From Chloroflexota bacterium (GTDB lineage: Bacteria; Chloroflexota; UBA11872): DNA of 64,000 nt. The stretch's first letter is position 1. Each line of letters starts with the position of its first letter. The notes beneath the pieces were generated by a model. That model did not search any database, was not told the origin of the DNA, and saw nothing but the letters and a program-made list of their open reading frames with translations. The DNA lies in the NCBI GenBank assembly GCA_022826485.1, contig JAJDUU010000035.1:1-64000 (forward strand). The letters run 5' to 3'. Shown in pieces: positions 29,053 through 37,203 of this stretch. Made by a program: the position numbers and the translations under genes.

Positions 29053-30585
29053 CTAGCTGCCGGCCATCGCGGCGCGGCCCGAGAACGTGTTGGCCGAAAA
29101 GTCGGCGATCGCGGCGTCCAGCGCGGCCTCGTCGTCGTCGCTCAGCTCCCTCGTCTCCCGAATGCGGGCCAGGAGTTCAGCCTGTCCCGAGCGCAGGAAG
29201 TCGAGCAACTCCCGCTCGAAGTCGGCGACCTGGTCTTCCGGCACAGCGTCCGCCGCGCCGGACGTGCCCGCGTGGATGATGCAGACCTGCTCCTCGATCG
29301 GCGCGGGCACGAACTGCTGCTGCTTGAGCAGCTCGGTCAGGCGCGCGCCGCGTTCCAGCTGGTTGCGCGTGGCGCGGTCCAGGTCGGAGGCGAACTGCGC
29401 AAACGCCGCCACCTCGCGGTACTGCGCCAGGCCCAGCCGCAGCTGCCCGGCCACCTGCTTCATGGCGCGGATCTGCGCGTCGCCGCCCACGCGGGACACG
29501 GAGAGCCCGGCGTTGATGGCCGGGCGAATGCCGCCGTTGAACAGGTCGGCTTCCAGGTAGATCTGGCCGTCGGTGATCGAGATGACGTTCGTGGGGATGT
29601 AGGTGCTCACGTCCCCTTCCTGAGTCTCGATGATCGGCAGCGCCGTCAGCGATCCGCCGCCCTGGTCGTCGTGCATGCGGGCCGACCGCTCCAGCAGCCG
29701 TGAGTGCAGGTAGAACACGTCGCCCGGGTAGGCCTCGCGGCCCGGTGGGCGGCGCAGCACCAGCGACACCTGGCGATAGGCCCAGGCGTGCTTGGTGAGG
29801 TCGTCGAAGATCACCAGTGCATCCTGGCCGCGATCACGGAAGTACTCACCCATCGTGCAGGCGGCGAACGGCGCAATGTACTGCTGCGCGGCCGGCTGGC
29901 TGGCGGTGGCGGCCACCACGATGGTGTGCTCCAGCGCGCCGTATTCCTGCAGCAGGGCCACCACCTGCGCCACGGCGCTTTCCTTCTGGCCGATCGCGCA
30001 GTAGATGCAAATCAGGTCGCCGCCGCGCTGGTTGATGATCGTGTCCAGGGCGATGGCGGTCTTGCCGATCTGGCGGTCGCCGATGATGAGCTCGCGCTGG
30101 CCGCGGCCGATCGGAATCATGGCGTCGATCGCCTTGATGCCCGTCTGCACCGGCGTATCCACGTCCTGGCGCAGCGCCACGCCGGGCGCGACCTTCTCGA
30201 TAACGTCCGTGGCGCTGGCGGTGATCGGCCCCTTGCCGTCAACCGCTTCGCCCAGCGCGTTGACCACGCGCCCCAGCATCTCCGGCCCCACGGGCACCTG
30301 GGCCACGCGGCCGGTGGTGCGCACCTCGTCGCCTTCCTCGATGGTCAGGTAGTCGCCGAGGATCACCGCGCCCACGGTGTCTTCTTCCAGGTTGAGGGCC
30401 ATGCCCATCACGCCGCCGGGAAACTCCAGCAGCTCGCCCGCCAGGCACTCCGAGATGCCCGTGACCTGCGCGACGCCGTCGGCGACCTCGAGCACGTTGC
30501 CCACGTTGGCCTGCTGGGCGCTGGCCTGAAAACCCTCGATTTCTCGCCGTAGGGCGTCAGCGATCTCTTGCGGGCTGATAGACAT
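29053..30585 (-). CDS. atpA: ATP synthase alpha subunit
   Basis: A 510-residue non-catalytic nucleotide-binding F1 subunit. The N-terminal barrel is followed by the P-loop [18 protein letters not shown] (Ile in place of the usual Thr), the [13 protein letters not shown] segment, [18 protein letters not shown], and the Arg finger region in [17 protein letters not shown] with the later [14 protein letters not shown]. It sits between atpH (15-bp gap) and atpG (3-bp gap). Confidence 0.96.
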   Translation of the reverse strand: MSISPQEIADALRREIEGFQASAQQANVGNVLEVADGVAQVTGISECLAGELLEFPGGVMGMALNLEEDTVGAVILGDYLTIEEGDEVRTTGRVAQVPVGPEMLGRVVNALGEAVDGKGPITASATDVIEKVAPGVALRQDVDTPVQTGIKAIDAMIPIGRGQRELIIGDRQIGKTAIALDTIINQRGGDLICIYCAIGQKESAVAQVVALLQEYGALEHTIVVAATASQPAAQQYIAPFAACTMGEYFRDRGQDALVIFDDLTKHAWAYRQVSLVLRRPPGREAYPGDVFYLHSRLLERSARMHDDQGGGSLTALPIIETQEGDVSTYIPTNVISITDGQIYLEADLFNGGIRPAINAGLSVSRVGGDAQIRAMKQVAGQLRLGLAQYREVAAFAQFASDLDRATRNQLERGARLTELLKQQQFVPAPIEEQVCIIHAGTSGAADAVPEDQVADFERELLDFLRSGQAELLARIRETRELSDDDEAALDAAIADFSANTFSGRAAMAGS

Positions 30586-30600
30586 TCGCGTCCCTCGCGC

Positions 30601-31143
30601 CTAGCGCAACGCTCGGCCCAGCGACTGCAGCCGGGCGCGCACGCTCAAATCCAATACATTGTCGCCGCGTCGCACGACGAAACCGCCCAGCACGGCGGGG
30701 TCGGTCGTCGTGGTGAGGTGCAGCCGGCGGCCCGGCTGGGCCAGCCGCTGCCGCAGCTCCTCCGTTTCGGCCGCTTCCAACGGCGCGGCCGTGGTCACGT
30801 GCACGCGGTCCATGCGGCGCTCGCGGTCCGCGATGCGCAAGAACCCGCGCTCGATTTCCGGCAGCGCGTCGACGTCGCGGCTCGTCACCAGCACGTGCAG
30901 TAACCCCAGGCCGTTCACGCTCACGGAGGATCGGGCCACCCGATCCACCATGTCGAGCCGCTCGGCCAACGGCGTCGCCGGACTCTCCAGGAACGCCCGC
31001 ACGCTGTCGTCGGCCGCGATGGCGCGCAGCACCCGCAGGTCCTGCTCCCAGGCGTCCCACGAGTCCTCGCGCTGCGCCGCGGCCACCACCACCTGCACGT
31101 AGGTGCGGGCGCGGCGTCGGCGCGCGGCTGCGCCCTGCCTCAC
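30601..31143 (-). CDS. atpH: ATP synthase delta subunit
   Basis: A 180-residue peripheral-stalk subunit joining F1 to the b subunits. The N-terminal six-helix domain and the C-terminal MDRVHVTTAAPLEAAETEEL plus VLGGFVVRRGDNVLDLSVRA sequence (the GGxxVRxGDxxxDxSV signature) are present. It overlaps the end of atpF by four bases. Confidence 0.93.
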   Translation of the reverse strand: MRQGAAARRRRARTYVQVVVAAAQREDSWDAWEQDLRVLRAIAADDSVRAFLESPATPLAERLDMVDRVARSSVSVNGLGLLHVLVTSRDVDALPEIERGFLRIADRERRMDRVHVTTAAPLEAAETEELRQRLAQPGRRLHLTTTTDPAVLGGFVVRRGDNVLDLSVRARLQSLGRALR

Positions 31144-31649
31144 CTGGCGCCCCCGTCCACATCCGCCAGGGCTTCCTGCACCAGGCGGCGGTGCTCGGGA
31201 TCGTCGATGGAGCGATCGAGCACCCGGGCCGTGGCGTCCAGGACCAGGTCCGCCGTCTCGCGGCGAAGCTCCTCGCGCACCTGCGCCCGCGACCGGTCGA
31301 TCTCCGCGCGGGCGTCGCTGCGCAGCCGTTCCGCTTCCTCACGCGCGCGCTCGACTTCTCGCGTGCGCAGCGCCTCGGCGCTGCGGGCGGCCTCGTCGCG
31401 GATGCGCTGGGCCTCGGCCTGCGCGCCGGCGAGCTCGGACTGAAACTCCGCCCGCTCGCGCTCGACCTGTCCGCGCAGCGATTCCGCCTCTTGCAGGCTC
31501 TCGCTTATCCGCTCGCGGCGCCGGCGCAGCATGTCCGTGATCGGCCCGAACAGCAGGCGCCGCATCAGGTACAAGAAGATCACGAAGCTCACCAGCTGGA
31601 ACAGGATGTTCCAGCCGCTGATCCCCAGTGAGTTGATTAACCCGTCCAT
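31140..31649 (-). CDS. atpF: ATP synthase b subunit
   Basis: A 169-residue stator subunit: one N-terminal membrane helix (NILFQLVSFVIFLYLMRRLL) and a long charged coiled coil rich in Arg, Glu and Ala. LLFGPITDMLRRRRERISES marks the tether. Only one b-type gene is present, so a homodimer is expected. It ends inside atpH with a 4-bp overlap. Confidence 0.92.
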   Translation of the reverse strand: MDGLINSLGISGWNILFQLVSFVIFLYLMRRLLFGPITDMLRRRRERISESLQEAESLRGQVERERAEFQSELAGAQAEAQRIRDEAARSAEALRTREVERAREEAERLRSDARAEIDRSRAQVREELRRETADLVLDATARVLDRSIDDPEHRRLVQEALADVDGGAR

Positions 31650-31687
31650 CAGCGTCGCCTCCGCCTACGCTTGCAGCGGTCGCTCTC

Positions 31688-31918
31688 CTAGCCGAACGCC
31701 AACAGGATGCCGATGATGAACGCGTAAATGCCGATGGCCTCGGCCAAGCCGAGACCCACGATCATCGTATTGCGGATGTCGCCGGCGGCCTCTGGATTGC
31801 GACCGATGGCGTTCATGGCCGCCTGCACCCCAAGACCGATTCCCAGGCCCGGCCCGATTGCGCCGATGCCAATTGCCAACCCGGCGCCCAACGGTGCCAG
31901 GTTTGCAGCTTCTTCCAT
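31688..31918 (-). CDS. atpE: ATP synthase c subunit (proteolipid ring)
   Basis: A 76-residue hairpin of two membrane helices. The first has the Gly-rich GLGIGLGVQAAM face, the loop is GRNPEA, and the second holds the ion-binding Glu in GLGLAEAIGIYAF. The Glu is followed by Ala, not Ser/Thr as in sodium-binding rings, so proton coupling is more likely although Gln is present in the first helix. The low-complexity Gly/Ala pattern is normal for the family. Confidence 0.95.
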   Translation of the reverse strand: MEEAANLAPLGAGLAIGIGAIGPGLGIGLGVQAAMNAIGRNPEAAGDIRNTMIVGLGLAEAIGIYAFIIGILLAFG

Positions 31919-31942
31919 GCGTCCAACCCCTCCTCGCGGCGT

Positions 31943-32782
31943 CTAGTGCGCCTCGTGACCCGACTCAGCCACGGCTTGTCCCGTGAACACCATGCTGAGC
32001 ATGAAAAAGATTACGGCCTGAACCAGGCCGAACAATAACTCAAGCACCAGGAACACTACCCCGATCAGCGGGATATGCCCCAGCGCGAACCCCGCCAGGA
32101 TCGGTCCGTTCAGCACCACCTCCCCGGCAAACAGGTTGCCGAAGAGTCGGAACGACAGCGAGATCACCACGAACAGCTCGATCAGAATGAACACCGGCGC
32201 CAGCAGCGCGACCTGCGACATCTCCTTGAGGTGACCCAAGGGGTTGTGCGCCCGGATGCCGGAGACATGGATGACCAGGAACGCCAAAATCGCCAGCGCC
32301 AGCGTCATGTTGATGTCGGCGGTCGCCGGTCGAAAGATCGGCGCGGCGATCTCGTGCGCCGGGTCGTGCGGGTCGGGAACGACCATCCAGACGGTGCCGA
32401 TGCCCGGCAGCAGGCTGAACCAGTTGGCGACCAGGATGAAGATGAAGAAGGTGGCCCCGATCGGCAGCAGGCGCTGGGCGTACTTGCTGCCCACCGTCGA
32501 CTGCACCAATTCGTCGAGGAACTCGATCACCGCCTCGGCCGCGTTCTGCAAGCCCTCCGGCACGAGCGCACCGTCCGGATCCTGGCGGATCCGCCGCGAC
32601 GCCAGCCAGGCCACGATCAGCAGCACCGCCATGGTGATGAACATCATCAGCATGGAGTTCGTGAACGTGAACGGCCCGAAATGGCCCAACGGCTCCGCCG
32701 CCGCGCTGATGTGGGGGGCGAGATCGGCGCCCTCCTCGGCGTACCGAATGTCCTCGACCTGGGTCGGCTTAACGGCGGCCAT
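31943..32782 (-). CDS. atpB: ATP synthase a subunit
   Basis: A 279-residue membrane subunit forming the proton half-channels. Five to six hydrophobic segments are visible, with the essential Arg in VVISLSFRLFGNLFAGEVV. The C-terminal segment VFLVLELLFGLVQAVIFFML is the family hallmark. The N-terminal 45 residues are soluble and acidic. Its start follows the AtpZ/I-like gene after three bases. Confidence 0.94.
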   Translation of the reverse strand: MAAVKPTQVEDIRYAEEGADLAPHISAAAEPLGHFGPFTFTNSMLMMFITMAVLLIVAWLASRRIRQDPDGALVPEGLQNAAEAVIEFLDELVQSTVGSKYAQRLLPIGATFFIFILVANWFSLLPGIGTVWMVVPDPHDPAHEIAAPIFRPATADINMTLALAILAFLVIHVSGIRAHNPLGHLKEMSQVALLAPVFILIELFVVISLSFRLFGNLFAGEVVLNGPILAGFALGHIPLIGVVFLVLELLFGLVQAVIFFMLSMVFTGQAVAESGHEAH

Positions 32783-32785
32783 GGG

Positions 32786-32995
32786 CTAGCGATCCGCGCG
32801 CGACAACGCGGTCATGATCCGATAGAAGACGTAGGCCGAGCCGACGAGACCGAGCATCAATCCCACAAGCAAAAAGAGCGGGCTGAGGTCCAACCGCTCA
32901 TCGAGCCACCGACCCCCTAGGATGCCGACGATAAACATCGCCCCGACCAGCGAGCCGAACTGGAGCGCCAGCGCCGCCGCGCGCACCAAGCCCAT
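32786..32995 (-). CDS. AtpZ/AtpI-like F1Fo assembly protein
   Basis: A 69-residue protein with two membrane helices: LALQFGSLVGAMFIVGILGG, the RWLDERLDLSP loop, and LFLLVGLMLGLVGSAYVFYR. This plan, a GGxxLDxxL loop between two helices, and first position in the atp operon fit AtpZ/AtpI proteins, which help assemble the c-ring or carry magnesium/calcium. It is the promoter-proximal gene of the operon. Confidence 0.85.
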   Translation of the reverse strand: MGLVRAAALALQFGSLVGAMFIVGILGGRWLDERLDLSPLFLLVGLMLGLVGSAYVFYRIMTALSRADR

Positions 32996-33021
32996 CGCGA
33001 CTCAGTCCGATCCGAGGACTT

Positions 33022-33037
33022 TGTGAAAACATTCACA
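33022..33037. promoter_or_regulatory. CRP/FNR-like palindrome in the atp leader
   Basis: TGTGA-AAACAT-TCACA is an exact match to the CRP half-site arrangement TGTGA-N6-TCACA. It lies downstream of the proposed atp -10 and upstream of the first gene, a position expected for repression or roadblock rather than activation. No CRP-family regulator is encoded in the window, so binding is inferred from sequence only. Confidence 0.4.
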
Positions 33038-33054
33038 CCCTCGCGAGCCGGGCA

Positions 33055-33083
33055 AGTCTAGCAGAGGCGACCAGGCCCAACAA
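33055..33083 (-). promoter_or_regulatory. ATP synthase operon promoter
   Basis: On the minus strand TTGTTG (33078-33083), a 17-bp spacer and TAGACT (33055-33060). It stands about 60 bp before the first atp gene. The -35 is inside one arm of a perfect 11-bp inverted repeat AGGCCCAACAA/TTGTTGGGCCT (33073-33083 and 33111-33121), which could be an operator. Confidence 0.55.
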
Positions 33084-33175
33084 CGCACCCGGACGACCGC
33101 CGTTTGCCCTTTGTTGGGCCTGTCGGTCTCTTGATTTCCGTAACTCCAGCGAAAGGGGAGCCTCGCGCAAATGCC

Positions 33176-33262
33176 CGTCATTCCGGCGAATTGCCTGCCC
33201 CCGCGCACGGAGACCTTTGCGAAACCCCTCCGTCATTCCGGCGGAGGCCGGAATTCAGTCGT
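33176..33262. repeat. Palindromic repeats upstream of the atp operon
   Basis: A partial TCATTCCGGCGAA copy (about 33178), the wrapper left end GGAGACCTTTGCG (about 33209-33221) and a TCATTCCGGCGGAGGCCGGAA palindrome (about 33233-33254). Confidence 0.6.
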
Positions 33263-33281
33263 CCGTGGTAGCCGTGCTCTC

Positions 33282-33310
33282 TTGCCCCAGCCGCCGCGCG
33301 TGCCTAAAGT
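33282..33310 (+). promoter_or_regulatory. Promoter of the 37-residue membrane peptide
   Basis: TTGCCC (33282-33287), exactly 17 bp, TAAAGT (33305-33310), about 40 bp before the ATG. Divergent from the atp promoter. Confidence 0.45.
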
Positions 33311-33352
33311 GCAGCCAGCGACCCACGCAAATCACGCGAAGGACAACCGGCA

Positions 33353-33466
33353 ATGATTGAGCGGCCGCGCTCCTGGCGAGTGTCACGCACCGGACTCGCG
33401 GTGCTGCTCACCCTGGCCACCGTGAGCCTCGTGCTAGGCACCTGGCTCTACTCGATCGTCGGGTAG
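33353..33466 (+). CDS. Single-span membrane peptide, 37 residues
   Basis: ATG with AAGGA about 10 bases upstream opens a 37-codon frame: a basic start MIERPRSWRVSRTG, then a hydrophobic stretch LAVLLTLATVSLVLGTWLYS, then IVG and TAG. The positive-inside charge pattern fits a single-pass membrane peptide with its C-terminus outside. A promoter with 17-bp spacing precedes it. Not recognised as a known family. The combination of promoter, ribosome site and membrane pattern makes it more than a chance frame, but it is short. Confidence 0.5.
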   Translation: MIERPRSWRVSRTGLAVLLTLATVSLVLGTWLYSIVG

Positions 33467-33657
33467 CAAGACTCCGCGCTCAGGCGTCGACGGCACCCGT
33501 TGGTTTCCCCGAACTTCCATCTCGGGTCAATTCCCGGGCCTGCTTTGCGCCGCAATGATGGGGCCGCCACAATTGGTTGAGGGCGTGCTTGGCGGCGCGT
33601 TCGAGCCACAGAGTCACATGGGCCGGCCCAGAGGGCGGCCACGGAAGGGGGCGTGAA

Positions 33658-34041
33658 ATGGGAGTCACGCAAGTCACCGCCGTGGTTCGAAACCCGGCAG
33701 ACCCGGCGCGAACCTGGGAAGGGCTTTTCCTGGTGGATACCGGCGCGATCGACTCCCTCGTGCCCCGGCCGTTCCTGGAAGCAATAGGCCTCATGCCCAA
33801 AGGGCAACGGGTGTACGGGCTGGCCGATGGCAGCGAAGTCAGATTGGACATCACGACCGGCGATATCGAGTTCATGGGCGAAGTTGTGGGGTCGACGATC
33901 GTGATCGGCGAGGCGGACGCCGAACCGCTGCTTGGCGTGACAGCCCTGGAGTCCGTCGGCATCGAGGTGGATCCGCGCAATCAGACGCTCAGGAGACTTC
34001 CAACCACGCGGCTCAAGGGCCTTTCCCCTACTCCGCGCTGA
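33658..34041 (+). CDS. Retropepsin-like aspartic protease domain protein
   Basis: A 127-residue soluble protein with the aspartyl motif FLVDTGAIDSLVPRPFLEAI, flap-like region YGLADGSEVRLDI, and PLLGVTALESVGIEVDP, which is the second hydrophobic-Gly motif. This is the pattern of single-domain, retropepsin-like bacterial proteins that would act as dimers. ATG at 33658 has AAGGGGG just upstream. The DUF5678-like partner often seen next to such genes is at 5497 instead. Proteolytic activity is inferred. Confidence 0.8.
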   Translation: MGVTQVTAVVRNPADPARTWEGLFLVDTGAIDSLVPRPFLEAIGLMPKGQRVYGLADGSEVRLDITTGDIEFMGEVVGSTIVIGEADAEPLLGVTALESVGIEVDPRNQTLRRLPTTRLKGLSPTPR

Positions 34042-34084
34042 AGCACGCTCATCACTCCGAGCGCAGCCGGTAGCCATTCCGAGG

Positions 34085-34340
34085 CGCTCCCCTCCGTCAT
34101 TCCGGCGGAGCCTGTCCCCGCGAAGGCGAAGGCCGGAATCCAGTCGGGACCTCAAGCGCGTCGCGTGGACCTGGACCCGGCTCTTCGCCGGGGTGACGGG
34201 GCAGCACCCTGCCCGGTGGCCCAGGCTGCGCGCAGCCTGGGAAATCCACAGCACCAATCCCACGCTGCACGCAGCGCGGGCCACCACAACCTGTCATTTC
34301 GAGCGCAGCGAGGAATCTAGAACGCCCAGCCTCGACCGCC
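34085..34340. repeat. Repeat island between retropepsin-like and propeller genes
   Basis: A TCATTCCGGCGGAGCC... palindrome (about 34096-34142), ACGCTGCACGCAGCGCGGGCC words also seen near 5200, and a TCATTTCGAGCGCAGCGAGGAATCT element (about 34294-34319). No gene in 34042-34342. Confidence 0.65.
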
Positions 34341-34342
34341 GC

Positions 34343-36361
34343 CTACTCCCCGTCGCCCTCCGCCTCGGCTTCCTCGCCGGCCTCTTCCTCTTCCGCCTCC
34401 GCCGGCTCGTCCACCCAGCGCCAGATCTCACCGCCCAGCGCCATCGCGTAGACCGACTGGTCCTCCGCGAAGTCCGGTGACGCCACCACCGTGAGCACCG
34501 CCAGGTTGCTCAGGCCGGCGTTGATCGGCTGCCACGTCGCCCCACTGGTCGCGCTGCGGTAGACCCCGGCGCTGGTGGCGGCGAACACGCGCTCGTCGCC
34601 CGCAACCGGCGCCGGCACCACCGCCAGCACGGCCGAGCGCCGGCTCGCCGGGAAGGTGCCGTTCCAGGTATCCGAGAATCGCTCCGCCGGCTTGAACACC
34701 TGGCCCGCCGTGGCGAACATCCACCAGCGGTCCTCCGGGGTGTAGGCGGCCGGAATCCCCAGTGCAATCCACGGCGCCGCGGAGTCGTGCTCCACGAACC
34801 GCTCGAAGGTCGCCCCGCCGTCGGTGCTCAGGTGCACCGCCGCCGTGCGCTCGCCCAGGGTTCCGACGAACACGGTCTGATCGTCGGCGAAGTTGGGCCC
34901 CGTGGCAATGGACGCGATGGTCTCGCCATCGAACTCATAGTCGATCCGACTCCACGAGTTGCCGTTGTCGGTGCTCTTGAAGCCGAATCCCTGCGGGCCG
35001 CCCGCGAACACCGTGCGATCGCGCGCATACGTCGATGACATGCCCACGGCGCGAATCTCGTCGGTGTCGATGCCGCGGTCCAGCTCCGTCCATTCATCGC
35101 CGCCGTCCGTCGTGCGCAGCAGCCCAATGTTGGTGGCGGCAAACACGATCCGGTCGCGCCGATAGTTCGGCGAAATGGCGATTCCCGTGACGTCCGCATC
35201 CGCGTAGTCCTCGGTGACCGGAGCCCACGATTCGCCGCCGTCGGTGGATCGGAACACCCCCGTCCCGGTTCCCCCGGCGAACATGCTGCCGTCGCGGGCC
35301 AGCGCCGGACTGAGGGCCAGCGTGACCCAGTTCTGGCTGGTGATGCCGTTGTTGGCCGCCTCCCAGGTCTCGCCCAGGTCCGACGACCGATAGAGGCCCG
35401 TCTCGTAAGTGCCGGCCCATATGGTCGTCGCGTCGCCCTCGACCATCACCGACACGCTGAGCACCGCGCCCGCCTCGTCGCCGATGGAATAGGCCGACCA
35501 CGTCTCCCCGCCGTCGGCGCTCACCAGCACGCCGGCATCGCCCGTGCCGGCCACGACCAACTGGTCCTCGCCGAAGTTCGGCGACATCGTGACGGCATTG
35601 ATGGACTGCGACGCCACGCCCTCGACGGCCGCCCAGCGGCGGCCACCGTCCGTCGAGCGCCAGAGCCCTTGCTCCTCCGTGCCGATCACCACCACCCGCG
35701 CGTCCTTGAACGCCGGCGACAGCGCCACCGCCTGCACCGTGGCGGTGCCGACGGTCGACTTGCCCAGCTGGGTCCAGGTGCGCCCGGCGTCGGTTGAGCG
35801 GCACAGCCCGCCGTCCACGATTCCCGCGTAAACCGTCTGGTCGTTGGTGAAGTTCGGCGACACCGCGACGGCCTGCACCGACAGCCCGGTGAGCCCGCTG
35901 CTGGACGGGTTCCAGCTCCGCCCGCCGTTGGTCGACCGGAACACGCCGTCGGCGTCGCTGCCCAGAAAGGCCATGCGGTCCGTGGAGTAGGCCGGCGACA
36001 GCCCGATGGCCACCACGTTGGGCATGGTGCTCCAGAAGGCCAATTGGTTCCACGTGTCGCCGCGGTCGAACGACTTGAAGGCCCCGCCGCCAACCACGCC
36101 CAGAAACACCGTGCCGTCCTCGGTGACGGCCGGCGAGGCGACCAGCGCCTGCACGTAGGGGCTGGTGAGACTGCGGTTGGAAATCCGCCAGGAGTCGCCG
36201 CCGTCGTCCGAGACGTAGACCCCGGACATGGTGCCGGCGAAGAGCCGCCGCGCGCCCTCGCCCTGGTCGGCGCCCGCGATGGCCGTGATCGTGCCGCCAG
36301 CCCGACCGCCGACGCGCTGCCATTCGTTGACGCGTGGCGCGTCGTCGCTTGTCGCTGCCAT
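34343..36361 (-). CDS. Asp-box (BNR/sortilin-like) beta-propeller protein
   Basis: A 672-residue protein built of about a dozen Asp-box repeats of the form S-x-D-x-G-x-x-W, for example VSDDGGDSW, RSTNGGRSW, RSTDAGRTW, RSTDGGRRW, SADGGETW, RSSDLGETW and KSTDNGNSW. Such sequences form one or two propellers as in sortilin, glycosidases and the photosystem factor Ycf48. The C-terminus is a run of Glu, Ala and Gly. No signal peptide or membrane helix is visible, so a cytosolic place is likelier than the usual secretion. Ligand unknown. Downstream of the LysM gene on the same strand. Confidence 0.85.
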   Translation of the reverse strand: MAATSDDAPRVNEWQRVGGRAGGTITAIAGADQGEGARRLFAGTMSGVYVSDDGGDSWRISNRSLTSPYVQALVASPAVTEDGTVFLGVVGGGAFKSFDRGDTWNQLAFWSTMPNVVAIGLSPAYSTDRMAFLGSDADGVFRSTNGGRSWNPSSSGLTGLSVQAVAVSPNFTNDQTVYAGIVDGGLCRSTDAGRTWTQLGKSTVGTATVQAVALSPAFKDARVVVIGTEEQGLWRSTDGGRRWAAVEGVASQSINAVTMSPNFGEDQLVVAGTGDAGVLVSADGGETWSAYSIGDEAGAVLSVSVMVEGDATTIWAGTYETGLYRSSDLGETWEAANNGITSQNWVTLALSPALARDGSMFAGGTGTGVFRSTDGGESWAPVTEDYADADVTGIAISPNYRRDRIVFAATNIGLLRTTDGGDEWTELDRGIDTDEIRAVGMSSTYARDRTVFAGGPQGFGFKSTDNGNSWSRIDYEFDGETIASIATGPNFADDQTVFVGTLGERTAAVHLSTDGGATFERFVEHDSAAPWIALGIPAAYTPEDRWWMFATAGQVFKPAERFSDTWNGTFPASRRSAVLAVVPAPVAGDERVFAATSAGVYRSATSGATWQPINAGLSNLAVLTVVASPDFAEDQSVYAMALGGEIWRWVDEPAEAEEEEAGEEAEAEGDGE

Positions 36362-36528
36362 CTACGTCTGTCTCCTCTTTTTCATGGCCCCGTCCGGCAG
36401 GCGCGGGTGCGGACGTTCAACATTCGGTGGGTAAGGCGTCTAGCTCCGACGCCGGAATCGGCGCCGGCCGACATCCAGCGAACCCCGCCAGTCTACGGGC
36501 GCCCGCCGCGCGCAACAATCCTACCCGC

Positions 36529-37200
36529 TCACCCCCCACCGCCCGGCACGTTCAACTCCTGCCCGACAAGGATGCTGTCGGGGTCGGGGATATTGTTGGC
36601 GGCTATCAAATCTTGAACCGTCACGCCCAGCGCCAGGGCAATGGTGCTTAGCGTGTCGTTGGGCCGGACCACATACGTCGCCGGAAGTTGCGCTCCGGGG
36701 GCCACGTCCGCCTCCGCCGGCAGGATGAGCACTTGCCCAATCGGCACAGTGTCGGGGTTGGGGATCTCGTTGAGCTCGAGAATCGCGTCCACGCTCACGC
36801 CGTAGAAGTCGGCAATCACCGACAGGGAGTCGCCCGCCCGGACGGTGTGCGTCTTGGGCGTGGGCGTGGGCGGCGGGGTTGGCGTGGGCGTGGGCGTAAT
36901 CGTCGGCGTGGGCGTGGGCGTAATCACCACCACCGGCACGGCCGTCGGCGCCGGCGTCGCGGGAATGGGCGGCGCGGTGACCATCGACCCGGCGGTCGTC
37001 TGCGTGGCCGGCGCCCCGGCCGCGGCGAGCTGGTAGGAGTCTTCCTGCCACGCCAGGATGCGCCAGGCGATCAGCACGGCCGCCGCCAGCAGCACCACCC
37101 GCAGGTAGCGCATCCAATGCCGGTCCAGCGGCGCCAGGGCGTCCGGGCCGGCGACCTTGGCCCATTCGACGTCGGGCGGCGGCGCGGGTTCTTGCGACAT
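36529..37200 (-). CDS. Membrane-anchored protein with two LysM domains
   Basis: A 223-residue protein: a soluble stretch of about 30 residues, one membrane helix (YLRVVLLAAAVLIAWRILAW, about 32-51), a Thr/Pro-rich linker (about 80-115), then two LysM motifs, HTVRAGDSLSVIADFYGVSV and YVVRPNDTLSTIALALGVTV, each followed by an asparagine-rich turn and a GQxLxxP end. LysM binds peptidoglycan or similar glycans, so the linker should span to the wall. It begins three bases after the glycerate kinase stop. Confidence 0.9.
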   Translation of the reverse strand: MSQEPAPPPDVEWAKVAGPDALAPLDRHWMRYLRVVLLAAAVLIAWRILAWQEDSYQLAAAGAPATQTTAGSMVTAPPIPATPAPTAVPVVVITPTPTPTITPTPTPTPPPTPTPKTHTVRAGDSLSVIADFYGVSVDAILELNEIPNPDTVPIGQVLILPAEADVAPGAQLPATYVVRPNDTLSTIALALGVTVQDLIAANNIPDPDSILVGQELNVPGGGG

Positions 37201-37203
37201 CGG

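Noticed and set aside
33676-33700. tRNA T-loop-like GGTTCGAAACCC
   Set aside because: It lies inside the retropepsin-like coding sequence and no cloverleaf can be drawn around it. No tRNA or rRNA was found elsewhere in the window.
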